DNA of 32,700 nucleotides from Burkholderiales bacterium. Lineage in GTDB: Bacteria; Pseudomonadota; Gammaproteobacteria; Burkholderiales; Burkholderiaceae_C. Below the pieces are notes generated by a model, which saw only the letters and a list, made by a program, of their open reading frames with translations, did no database searches and was not told where the DNA came from. The translations under genes and the position numbers were made by a program. Within the stretch, counting starts at the first letter, position 1, and each line of letters starts with the position of its first letter. The stretch lies in the NCBI GenBank assembly GCA_947453625.1, contig CANGHK010000056.1, positions 1 through 32,700 on the forward strand. The letters run 5' to 3'. Of this stretch, positions 1 to 6,669 are shown piece by piece.

Positions 1-31
1 ACCTGATTAGAAACATGCCTCAGCCTGCGCC
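1..31. repeat. Left terminal inverted repeat of the IS1595-type element
   Basis: Matches the reverse complement of 1019-1049 at 28 of 31 bases; mismatches fall at repeat positions 15, 16 and 26. The transposase stop codon (complement of 7-9) is inside it. Confidence 0.85.
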
Positions 32-963
32 CTGAGGACCCTTTTTGGGATAGGTCCGCAACGCGCGACGTCGACGATGAGACGGGCGACGAGAGTGTGG
101 AGATCGAAGCGACGGTTGAACCGGTAGGCGAATCCGGCCATGTAGTAGCCGGCGTACTTGCTGTACTTCAACGAATGAAACGCACCAGCCAAAGTTGTCT
201 TCAAGTTGCCAAGCACCGTGTTGACCCACTTGAACTGGGGCAGATCACGGGGCTTGAGATCGCCCACGACGACTGGCATGTGAATGCATCCGGCTTCGGT
301 CACCGCCCCGAAGCAGCTCAGCCCATCACTGGTCACGACCGAGCCTGGCGCCAAGTTGTCCCTGGCCCATTCCTTGATCGCCTGCGCCGTGAAGCCGCTG
401 ACCAGGTTGAGCTTCAGATGCATGGGGTGTCCCTTTCCGTTGATCGAAACGGCTGCCACGAACGGGACCTTGTTCTCGGAGCCACGGCCAGGTTTGCCGC
501 CGGTGCGCTCGCCACCGAGGTAGGCGTCATCGATCTGGACCAGGCCGCTCAGCCTATGGGTGCTTTCTTGTCGGGCCATCGCGCGGTTGATCTTCTGGTG
601 CAGCAGCCAAGAGGTCGGGTAGCTCACGCCCAATTGACGCTTGAGCGCCAGCGCCGACAACCCCGTCTTGGCTTGGCTGATCAGGTAGCCGGCGAGGAAC
701 CAGGTCGTCAGTGGCAGCTTCGTGTGCTCCATCAGGCTGCCCGCCGTCAACGAGGTCTGGTGCCTGCAACCGTTGCACTGGAAGAGCTTGCGCGCACCGT
801 GACCGACGACATAGTGGTCGGCTACGCCACAACTAGGACACCGAAAGCCATCTGGCCAGCGGGCCTGCTTGACCGCTTCAGCGCACTGCGCCTCGGTGCC
901 GAAGCAACCCAAGAACTCCGTGATGGACATGCCGTGCTGGAACTGGATTTGGTTGAAGGCCAT
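7..963 (-). CDS. IS1595-family transposase (zinc ribbon plus ISXO2-type domain)
   Basis: A 318-residue DDE-type transposase expected to cut and rejoin the ends of the surrounding element. An N-terminal zinc ribbon has CxxC pairs at C42/C45 and C63/C66. The catalytic domain shows DDAYLGG (D145/D146), typical of ISXO2/IS1595 transposases, a second Asp at about D213 (TSDG), and a late NTVLGNLK segment at about 248-255. The usual third acidic residue is not obvious there; from memory, some IS1595 subgroups carry a different residue at this position. The length is normal and no frameshift is visible, so the enzyme may be active. The gene reads leftwards, opposite to the broken peptidase gene at the right end. 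Confidence 0.92.
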   Translation of the reverse strand: MAFNQIQFQHGMSITEFLGCFGTEAQCAEAVKQARWPDGFRCPSCGVADHYVVGHGARKLFQCNGCRHQTSLTAGSLMEHTKLPLTTWFLAGYLISQAKTGLSALALKRQLGVSYPTSWLLHQKINRAMARQESTHRLSGLVQIDDAYLGGERTGGKPGRGSENKVPFVAAVSINGKGHPMHLKLNLVSGFTAQAIKEWARDNLAPGSVVTSDGLSCFGAVTEAGCIHMPVVVGDLKPRDLPQFKWVNTVLGNLKTTLAGAFHSLKYSKYAGYYMAGFAYRFNRRFDLHTLVARLIVDVARCGPIPKRVLRAQAEACF

Positions 964-1018
964 GAACTTCGCTCCGCAGTCAGTGGACCCTAGTTTACTG
1001 CGGAAAACGACCTTGTGG

Positions 1019-1049
1019 GGCGCTGGCTGAGGCTGGTTTCTAATCAGGT
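1019..1049. repeat. Right terminal inverted repeat of the IS1595-type element
   Basis: Its reverse complement matches bases 1-31 at 28 of 31 positions. Its last bases bring an in-frame TAA (1041-1043) upstream of the M23 fragment, closing that reading frame on the 5' side. Confidence 0.85.
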
Positions 1050-1055
1050 CTTGCC

Positions 1056-1364
1056 ATGCACAGCGGCATAGATTTCATGGCCGATTCCGGCATCGCCATT
1101 CATTCGGCCGCCGGTGGCAAGGTGACTTTTTCGGGTGACCACACGCAGTATGGTCGACTGATCGAGATCGATCACGGCAATGGTCTGGTCACACGCTATG
1201 CCCATGCCTCCAAACTGCTGGTCGGCCGCGGTGCGGTCGTGTTGCCGGGGGAGAGAATTGCGCTGGTCGGATCAACCGGCAGGTCGAGCGGACCGCACCT
1301 GCACTTCGAAGTGTTGAGTGACGGCCAATACCTCAATCCAATGGCCCTGCTCGACCGTCGTTGA
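1056..1364 (+). pseudogene. M23 (LytM-like) peptidase, 3' part cut off by the IS element
   Basis: The 102-residue frame is the catalytic core of an M23 zinc endopeptidase that cleaves peptidoglycan cross-bridges or stems. It begins almost exactly at the HSGID zinc motif (H2, D6 of the fragment) and contains the RYAH motif and the HLHFE zinc motif near the end. Family members normally have a signal or membrane anchor and often a coiled coil before this core, and none is present: upstream bases belong to the IS and contain an in-frame stop at 1041-1043. The ATG at 1056 is probably an internal Met of the original gene. No ribosome binding site is seen. A cytoplasmic core domain could still be made, but export is unlikely. 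The 5' half, if kept, should lie left of the window. It runs with the next two genes (3-nt gap). Confidence 0.85.
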
Positions 1365-1367
1365 GCC

Positions 1368-1724
1368 ATGTCACACCGCGCGTGGGCCAGCAACAGATCA
1401 TCGACCCGGGTCGGATTCGAACTGATCCGGGTCCGGCGCCTGCCGCTGTTCCTGACCGGCGCAGCCGTCGGTTCAATACTCACCTTGTGCTGTTTGTTGA
1501 CCTATGCATGGTTCTCGCCGTGGGTCCATTTGGGGTCTGAACTGTTCCGGATAAAAGACCAAAATCGCGAGATTCTGGGGAATCTTGCGCGCAGTGAATC
1601 GAAGGCGCGCATGGCCATGGCCAGGGCCCAGGAATTGGAGCGCCAGATCGAGATTGTCGCCCAGGGTCGACGTCAGCTGCAGGAGGAGTTGGCCTTCCTA
1701 CGAAAAGCACAGAAAGGTTCCTGA
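1368..1724 (+). CDS. Small inner-membrane coiled-coil protein between M23 peptidase and bactofilin
   Basis: A 118-residue protein of unknown function. Residues of about 27-50 form one hydrophobic membrane segment. The region after about residue 60 is rich in charged residues and Leu/Ala heptads (RIKDQNREILGN onward, ending QLQEELAFLRKA), which suggests a coiled coil. It starts 3 nt after the peptidase stop and its own stop overlaps the bactofilin start (ATG at 1724), so the three genes look translationally coupled. By analogy with other bactofilin-M23 loci it may link the peptidase to the bactofilin scaffold at the membrane; that role is inferred from context. It may belong to the DUF6776-type proteins found in similar loci, but I am not certain. 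Confidence 0.75.
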   Translation: MSHRAWASNRSSTRVGFELIRVRRLPLFLTGAAVGSILTLCCLLTYAWFSPWVHLGSELFRIKDQNREILGNLARSESKARMAMARAQELERQIEIVAQGRRQLQEELAFLRKAQKGS

Positions 1725-2170
1725 TGTTTAGAAAATCCAAGAAATCCAGTCTGCTTGCGACCTGTGAATCATTCAGTCTGATCGCCGAGGACGTTGAAAT
1801 CGTCGGCAATGTGATTTTTTCAGCCGGCATGCGGATCGATGGCCGACTGCGTGGCGAGGTGCTGGGCCGGGCCGGCGACGCCACGCAATCCAGCCTGCTG
1901 GTGCTCACCGACAAGGGCCATATCGAAGGCAAGGTGTGTTGCCATGACGCCTTGATCAACGGCACGGTGGTGGGTGACATCGATGTTGAAAACCGGCTCG
2001 AATTGCAGTCCGAAGCCAGGGTGTCGGGCTCCATCCGCTACAGGTCGCTGCAAGTCGATGTCGGCGCGGTGATCGACGGTCGCATGATCAAGGTCGACCC
2101 CCATGCCGTCAACGTGCTGGTGATGGAACACGAAGTGACCGCCAGGACCATCAAACGCGTCCTGGCCTGA
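1724..2170 (+). CDS. Bactofilin (polymer-forming cytoskeletal protein)
   Basis: A 148-residue bactofilin. These proteins polymerise without nucleotide into filaments at the membrane and position cell-wall enzymes, affecting cell shape, stalks or polar organisation. The central DUF583 region (about 20-125) shows the repeated right-handed beta-helix rungs of the family: GNVIFSAGMRIDGRLRGEV, then IEGKVCCHDALINGTVVGDI, then ARVSGSIRYRSLQVDVGAVIDG. The short basic N-terminus (MFRKSKKSS) is typical. The start ATG overlaps the stop of the upstream coiled-coil gene. M23 peptidase plus bactofilin is a recurrent pair in other bacteria (for example Csd1-CcmA of Helicobacter). Here the peptidase partner is broken by an IS, and transcription of this gene may depend on a promoter inside the element or further left. 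Confidence 0.92.
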   Translation: MFRKSKKSSLLATCESFSLIAEDVEIVGNVIFSAGMRIDGRLRGEVLGRAGDATQSSLLVLTDKGHIEGKVCCHDALINGTVVGDIDVENRLELQSEARVSGSIRYRSLQVDVGAVIDGRMIKVDPHAVNVLVMEHEVTARTIKRVLA

Positions 2171-2186
2171 CACGCCATGTGCCGGC

Positions 2187-3089
2187 TCAGCGCAGCGCGG
2201 CCAGCACGGCCAGCGCGGAGGGCAGACCGGCCATCGCCAGCAGCGTCGAGATGGTGACCAGCCCGGCGACATAAGCGCCGTTGCCCCCCATCCTTGCGGC
2301 CAGCACATAGGCGCTGCTGGCCGTCGGCATCGCGGCAAAGGCCACGATCACCGTTTGCTGGGCTGGCGGCAGGTCCAGCCTGATCACTGCGGCGATCGCC
2401 AGCGCCGGCAGCACCGCATGGCGTATCGCCATCAAGCCGCCGGCCAGCCAGGGCGCTTGCCGCAGCGCGCCCAGGCGCAGCCCGGCGCCCACCGCCATCA
2501 GCCCCAGCGGCAGCGCCGCAGCGCCCATGCGGGTCATCGTGGTCGATACCGGCGCTGGCAGCTGCAGGCCGGCGGCGTTGGCCACCAGGCCGGTCAGCGT
2601 GGCCAGGATCAAGGGGTTGCGCGCCAACTCCCGCAGGTAGCCATGGCCGCCCTGGCGGGCCAGCGGCCAGACCGCAGCGATGTTGCAGACCGGCACGCAG
2701 ATCGACACCAGCAGCGCGATCCACGCCAGGCCCTGGGCTCCGGCCAGCCGCTCGGCCAGCGCCAGCGCGACATAGCTGTTGAAGCGAAAGGCGGTCTGCC
2801 CGCCGCTGGCGTGCAGCACAGGGTCCACCCCCGGCGCCAGGCGCAGGGCGAAGGCCAGCGCGATGCCGGTCAGCACCAGACCCAGGCCGGTGCCGCCAAA
2901 GGCCAGCATGTCGCCCGGGTGGATGGGCGAGCGCACGATGGCCTGGAACAGAAGCACCGGGAAGAGCAGGTAGTAGACCAGTCGCTCGGCGCCATCCCAG
3001 ACCTTGCGGTCGAGTGCGGTGTAGCGGCAGACGAGGTAGCCGAGGGCAATCAGCGCGAAGTCGGGCAGCAGAATCATCAGGTCGGTCAT
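2187..3089 (-). CDS. AEC-family permease (auxin efflux carrier-like transporter)
   Basis: A 300-residue polytopic membrane protein of the auxin-efflux-carrier (PF03547) family. Bacterial members export or take up small organic acids such as malate or malonate; the substrate here cannot be deduced. About ten hydrophobic segments are visible. Family-like features are ALGYLVCRYTALD near the N-terminus, the NP/L turn in ELARNPLILATLTG (about 172-185), and the C-terminal MPTASSAYVLAARMGG stretch. It converges on the bactofilin gene (16-bp gap) and is read away from the next gene. It stands alone on its strand, with no regulator next to it. Confidence 0.88.
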   Translation of the reverse strand: MTDLMILLPDFALIALGYLVCRYTALDRKVWDGAERLVYYLLFPVLLFQAIVRSPIHPGDMLAFGGTGLGLVLTGIALAFALRLAPGVDPVLHASGGQTAFRFNSYVALALAERLAGAQGLAWIALLVSICVPVCNIAAVWPLARQGGHGYLRELARNPLILATLTGLVANAAGLQLPAPVSTTMTRMGAAALPLGLMAVGAGLRLGALRQAPWLAGGLMAIRHAVLPALAIAAVIRLDLPPAQQTVIVAFAAMPTASSAYVLAARMGGNGAYVAGLVTISTLLAMAGLPSALAVLAALR

Positions 3090-3168
3090 CGGCCGAGTGT
3101 GCCAGCAGGCGGTCAGCCGGTCCGCGTCCTGCGGCGTTGAGAGAATCCTGCCTCAACTTCCTGCCGCC

Positions 3169-3792
3169 ATGCCCACAGGCTGTCTGCTTGCCAGCCTCTT
3201 GCGCCGGATGCGGCTCTCGCTGGCCTTGCTGGCCTGCGCATCGGCCTTGCCTTCGGCCTGGGCCGCCGATCTGGTCAACCCGATAGGCGGCGTGCGTTTC
3301 GAGCCGCAGCTGCAGCTGGCCGGTCAGGTCTTGCTGCTCAACGGCACCGGCCTGCGGGCGCTGCTGTGGGTCAAGGGCTATGCGGCCGCGCTCTACCTGG
3401 GGCAGCGCGCCGGCAGCGCCGAGGCGGCGCTGGCCCAGCCTGGCGCCAAGCGGCTGCAACTGCGCCTGCTGATCGACGTGCCGGCGGCCGAGTTCGTCAA
3501 GGCCTTCCGCCTCGGGCTGGAGCGCAACAACCCGCCGGGTGAACAGGCCCGATTGGCCGAGCGCGCGGCGCGCTTCGACGCGCTGCTCAAGCCCCTGGGC
3601 GAGCTCAAGCAGGGCGACGCCGTCAACCTCGACTACCTGCCCGGCCAGGGCCTGCTGTTCTCGCGCAACGGCCATCAGTTCGGCGAGGTGATCCCCGGCG
3701 AGGATTTTTACGCCGCGCTGCTGAGGGTCTTCGTTGGCGAGCATGTCAGCGATGAGCCGCTGCGCGCGGGCCTGCTCGGCAAGCCGGTCTGA
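3169..3792 (+). CDS. Chalcone isomerase-like periplasmic protein
   Basis: Belongs to the bacterial chalcone-isomerase-like family (PF16036). These are exported proteins of about 190-200 residues with the plant enzyme fold but no shown isomerase activity; the role is unknown. From ATG 3169 it has 207 residues. A second ATG at 3208 gives a tighter signal peptide (MRLSLALLACASALPSAWA, cut before ADLVNP), so 3208 is also a possible start. Typical motifs are NGTGLRALLWVKGYAAALYL, the LLIDVPAAEFVKAFRLGLE core and the C-terminal LRAGLLG. The reading frame can be extended upstream to 3097, but that part would overlap the divergent permease promoter and adds no family sequence. Confidence 0.82.
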   Translation: MPTGCLLASLLRRMRLSLALLACASALPSAWAADLVNPIGGVRFEPQLQLAGQVLLLNGTGLRALLWVKGYAAALYLGQRAGSAEAALAQPGAKRLQLRLLIDVPAAEFVKAFRLGLERNNPPGEQARLAERAARFDALLKPLGELKQGDAVNLDYLPGQGLLFSRNGHQFGEVIPGEDFYAALLRVFVGEHVSDEPLRAGLLGKPV

Positions 3793-3807
3793 CGCCGGCC
3801 ACGGCGC

Positions 3808-3837
3808 GGCCGCCCGACGATGTCGCCGGGCGCGGCC
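3808..3837. terminator. G+C-rich stem-loop after the chalcone-isomerase-like gene
   Basis: GGCCGCCCG at 3808-3816 pairs with 3827-3837 (CGGGC, then GGCC after a 2-nt bulge), and CGA/TCG extends the stem inwards. No T-tract follows on either strand, so it may aid Rho-dependent ending rather than act as an intrinsic terminator. Confidence 0.3.
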
Positions 3838-3861
3838 ATGGCAGCGGTCACAATTCGGTGC

Positions 3862-3906
3862 ATGGGGCCTGATCGGCCCGGCTTTGCGGAGATTTCCCCG
3901 ACATGA
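3862..3906 (+). other. Possible 14-codon leader ORF before the Bug gene
   Basis: ATG at 3862 opens MGPDRPGFAEISPT, whose TGA stop (3904-3906) overlaps the Bug gene start as ATGA. The -10-like hexamer CACAAT (3849-3854) lies 7 nt before this ATG, leaving no room for a ribosome binding site. It could be a leaderless coupling or leader peptide, or chance. Confidence 0.25.
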
Positions 3907-4880
3907 AGCGATCCCATTTCCTGCTCGCCGCGGTCGCGGCCCTTGCCGCGCTGGCCGTCCCACTGTCCGCCCTGGCCGAGGCCTACCCGACCAAGCCGGT
4001 CCGGCTGGTGGTGCCTTTTGCCCCCGGCGGTACGACCGACATCGTCGCCCGCACCATCGCCGACAAGATAGCAGCCGCGCTGGGCCAGCCGATGATCGTC
4101 GAGAACAAGGCCGGCGGCGGCGGCTCGGTGGGCGCCAACGACACCGCCAAGTCCACGCCGGATGGTTACGCGCTGGGCGTTGCCACGGTCTCGACCACGG
4201 CGGCCAACCCGGCGATCAACCCGCGCATCCCCTACAACCCGATCACCGATTTCACGCCCATCACCAACATCGCGGCCACGCCCAACGTGATCGCGGTGCA
4301 TCCGTCGTTCCCGGCCAAGGACTACAAGGGCTTTCTGGCCGAGTTGAAGAAGAACCCCGGCAAGTACAGCTTTGCAAGCTCGGGCACCGGCGGCATCGGC
4401 CACCTGCAGATGGAGTTGTTCAAGAACCTGTCGGGAACCTTCATCACCCATATCCCCTACCGCGGCGCGGGCCCCGCGCTCAACGACACGGTGGCCGGCC
4501 AGGTGCCGATCATCTTCGACAACATGCCCTCGGCGCTGCCCTTCATCAAGGACGGCCGGCTGGTGGCCATCGTGGTGTCGGCGCCGCAGCGCCTGAGCCA
4601 ATTGCCCAACGTGCCCACCTTCAAGGAGGTCGGGCTGGAGCCGGTTAACCGCATGGCCTACTACGGCATCTACGGCCCCAAGGGGCTGCCCAAGGAGGTG
4701 GTCGACAAGGTCTACGCAGCGGTCAGGAAGACCACCGAATTGCCCGAGGTCAAGGCCAGGATCGAGGGTACCGGATCGCTGGTGGTGGCCAACACGCCGG
4801 CCGAGTTCGCGGCCCAGATCAAGGCCGAGTTCGAGGTCTACAAGGCCGTGGTCTTGGCGCAGAAGCTCAAGCTCGATTGA
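3903..4880 (+). CDS. Bug-family (TctC-like) periplasmic solute-binding protein
   Basis: A 325-residue tripartite tricarboxylate transporter receptor (PF03401). It captures small carboxylates or related ligands in the periplasm; the ligand cannot be read from sequence. Residues 1-25 form a signal peptide (MKRSHFLLAAVAALAALAVP..., cut after ALAEA or nearby). The mature protein begins with the family hallmark YPTKPVRLVVPFAPGGTTDI and keeps the later hallmarks GQPMIVENKAGGGG, IAVHPSFP, and IPYRGAGPALNDTVAGQV. GGAG at 3888-3891 is a fair ribosome binding site for ATG 3903. No tctA or tctB membrane gene is adjacent, so it is an orphan Bug protein, which is common in Burkholderiales. The stop codon lies inside the first unit of an 11-bp triplicate repeat. 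Confidence 0.93.
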   Translation: MKRSHFLLAAVAALAALAVPLSALAEAYPTKPVRLVVPFAPGGTTDIVARTIADKIAAALGQPMIVENKAGGGGSVGANDTAKSTPDGYALGVATVSTTAANPAINPRIPYNPITDFTPITNIAATPNVIAVHPSFPAKDYKGFLAELKKNPGKYSFASSGTGGIGHLQMELFKNLSGTFITHIPYRGAGPALNDTVAGQVPIIFDNMPSALPFIKDGRLVAIVVSAPQRLSQLPNVPTFKEVGLEPVNRMAYYGIYGPKGLPKEVVDKVYAAVRKTTELPEVKARIEGTGSLVVANTPAEFAAQIKAEFEVYKAVVLAQKLKLD

Positions 4881-4903
4881 TGCTCGATTGATGCTCGATT
4901 GAT
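4871..4903 (+). repeat. Three perfect tandem copies of an 11-bp unit
   Basis: GCTCGATTGAT occurs three times without gap or mismatch (4871-4881, 4882-4892, 4893-4903). The Bug stop codon is within the first unit, so a change in copy number would not alter that protein. It lies 27 bp upstream of the xerD-like start. Confidence 0.95.
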
Positions 4904-4930
4904 GCGGCCCACCGGCGCGGATAACTGCTG

Positions 4931-5854
4931 ATGCCCATCGACGACGCCAGTCCCGCGCTGCCGCTGGTCAGCCGGACCCTGATCGGGCGCTTTGTCGATG
5001 CGCTGTGGATAGAGGACGGGCTGGCCAAGCTCACGCTGGAGGCCTACCGGCGCGACTTGACGCTCTATGCCCATTGGCTGGCTGATCACTGCGGCCGCGC
5101 GATCGACAGCAGCACCGAGTTCGATCTGCAGGGCTATATCGCCTACCGCCATGCCGGCAGTCTGGCCACCACCGCGAACCGGCGCCTCACCGTGTTCAAG
5201 CGATTCTTCCGCTGGGCGCTGCGTGAACACCTGGTGGCCGAGGATGCGACCCTGCGGCTGTCCAGCGCGCGTCAGGCCCTGCGCGTGCCCAAGCTGCTGT
5301 CCGAGGCCCAGGTCGAGGCCTTGCTGGGCGCGCCCGATGTCGCGACCCCACTGGGCCTGCGCGACCGGGCGATGCTCGAACTGATGTACGCCAGCGGCCT
5401 GCGGGTCAGCGAGCTGGTGGACATCGCCACTGTGCGGGTGGGCTTGAGCGAGGGCGTGCTGCGGGTGGTGGGCAAGGGATCCAGGGAGCGCCTGGTGCCC
5501 TTCGGCGCCGAGGCGCAGGACTGGATAGAGCGCTACCTGCTGGGCGCGCGCGAGGTCATTCTGGGCGGCCAGCGCAGCGACGCGCTGTTCGTCACCGCGC
5601 GCGGCGGCGCGATGACGCGCCAGATGTTCTGGCTGCTGGTCAAGCGCCATGCGCGTGCCGCCGGCATCGTCGCGCCGCTGTCGCCGCACACGCTGCGCCA
5701 CGCCTTTGCCACCCACTTGCTGAACCACGGCGCCGACCTGCGCGCGGTGCAACTGCTGCTGGGCCATGCCGACATCGCCACCACCACGATCTACACCCAT
5801 GTGGCGCGCGAGCGGCTGCGCCAGTTGCATGCCGCGCACCACCCGCGCGGGTAG
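4931..5854 (+). CDS. xerD: Tyrosine recombinase XerD
   Basis: A 307-residue tyrosine recombinase of the XerC/XerD type, which with its partner resolves chromosome dimers at dif during cell division under FtsK control. The N-terminal SAM-like core-binding domain (about 15-105; LTLEAYRRDLTLYAHWL) is followed by the catalytic domain. All six catalytic residues are visible: R158 (ASGLRVSEL), K182 (GKGSRERLVPF), H253 and R256 (SPHTLRHAFATHLL), H279 (LLGHADIATTTIYTHV) and nucleophile Y288. The length and the Xer-type ends favour XerD over a phage integrase, and no att-like repeats or phage genes are nearby. XerC is the main alternative. Confidence 0.88.
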   Translation: MPIDDASPALPLVSRTLIGRFVDALWIEDGLAKLTLEAYRRDLTLYAHWLADHCGRAIDSSTEFDLQGYIAYRHAGSLATTANRRLTVFKRFFRWALREHLVAEDATLRLSSARQALRVPKLLSEAQVEALLGAPDVATPLGLRDRAMLELMYASGLRVSELVDIATVRVGLSEGVLRVVGKGSRERLVPFGAEAQDWIERYLLGAREVILGGQRSDALFVTARGGAMTRQMFWLLVKRHARAAGIVAPLSPHTLRHAFATHLLNHGADLRAVQLLLGHADIATTTIYTHVARERLRQLHAAHHPRG

Positions 5855-5907
5855 TCCCGTAGCGGCTCGGGGCGCTTGAGGCCGCGCCGCGTTCACAATC
5901 GTCCGCC

Positions 5908-6507
5908 ATGGATCACAGCTTCCTCTCGGCCTTCGTGCTGTTGCTGCTGGTGCTCGACCCCTTCGGCAGCCTGCCGATCTTCGTCTCGGTGCTGCCGGGC
6001 GTGTCGCCCGAGCGCCGGCGCCGGGTGGCGCTGCGCGAAACGGCGATCGCGTTCGCGGTGCTGCTGGCCTTCATGCTGGGCGGGCAGGGCTTTCTCGGCC
6101 TGATGCGGCTGTCCGAGCGGTCGCTGGAGGTGGCCGGCGGCGTGATCCTGCTGATCATCGCGATCCGCATGATCTTTGCCGGCGGCGCCGAGGTCTATGC
6201 CAACGACGGCGGGCGCGAGCCCGTCATCTTCCCGCTGGCCGTGACGCTGATGGCCGGGCCCTCGGAGATGGCCACCGTGTTGCTGCTGGCCTCGCGCCAG
6301 CCCGAGCGGCTGTGGTCCTGGGTCGGTGCGCTGACGCTGGCGATGGGGGTCTCGGGCGGCGTGTTGCTGTCGGCCGAGCGCATCCGGCGCTGGCTGGGCG
6401 CGTCCATGGTCTCGGCGATCGAGAAACTGATGGGCCTGGTGCTGACCGCCGTGGCGGTCGAAATGATCCTGGCTGGACTCCGGCGGTATTTTTTCGACCA
6501 CCATTGA
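5908..6507 (+). CDS. MarC-family integral membrane protein
   Basis: A 199-residue membrane protein of the MarC/UPF0056 family (PF01914); about six hydrophobic segments are visible and the function is unknown. Despite the name, the E. coli member is not proven to act in drug resistance. Family signatures are LLLLVLDPFGSLPIFVSVL at about 10-28, EVAGGVILLIIAIRMIF in the middle and the AVTLMAGPSEMATVLLL stretch. The start follows a -10-like CACAAT (5894-5899) by only 8 nt, which suggests a leaderless or nearly leaderless transcript. It converges on the HPr-rel-A operon, separated by 162 bp. Confidence 0.9.
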   Translation: MDHSFLSAFVLLLLVLDPFGSLPIFVSVLPGVSPERRRRVALRETAIAFAVLLAFMLGGQGFLGLMRLSERSLEVAGGVILLIIAIRMIFAGGAEVYANDGGREPVIFPLAVTLMAGPSEMATVLLLASRQPERLWSWVGALTLAMGVSGGVLLSAERIRRWLGASMVSAIEKLMGLVLTAVAVEMILAGLRRYFFDHH

Positions 6508-6566
6508 GCGCCCCTGGCCAGGCGCAAGACCTCTTACGGGGCTTGTGTCCGGGCTCGGACCCCCGT
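6508..6566. terminator. Two stem-loops in the marC / nucleotidyltransferase convergent gap
   Basis: A palindrome (CCTGGCCAGG at 6513-6522, with GCG/CGC flanks) starts right after marC. A second stem pairs ACGGGG (6536-6541) with CCCCGT (6561-6566) around an inner GTCCG/CGGAC stem. Neither has a T-tract. The rest of the 162-bp gap shows nothing recognisable. Confidence 0.35.
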
Positions 6567-6669
6567 GGGGCTGGCAAGGTGGCAGAGCCACATTCTCGTC
6601 AGCGTCGGTCGCGTTCAACTGCGTCTCGGGCCAGAGGCGGGTGACGCTGCGCGTGGATTTGATGGGGCG

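Larger units (their letters stand above)
1..1049 (-). mobile_element. IS1595-family insertion sequence, apparently complete
   Basis: A roughly 1.05-kb element with one transposase gene between imperfect terminal inverted repeats. The left end (1-31) and the reverse complement of the right end (1019-1049) match at 28 of 31 positions, and both begin ACCTGATTAGAAAC. The transposase stop codon lies inside the left repeat. Window base 1 coincides with the first matching base, so the left flank and its target duplication cannot be seen; members of this family usually make 8-bp duplications, which would put the right copy at about 1050-1057. The element abuts the coding sequence of an M23 peptidase. 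It looks less G+C-rich than the surrounding chromosome. Family assignment rests on the protein and the single-ORF layout; the exact IS name is not known. Confidence 0.88.

Noticed and set aside
4931-5854. XerD-like gene as the integrase of a genomic island
   Set aside because: The sequence is of the housekeeping Xer type, and no tRNA, att repeats or mobility genes flank it.
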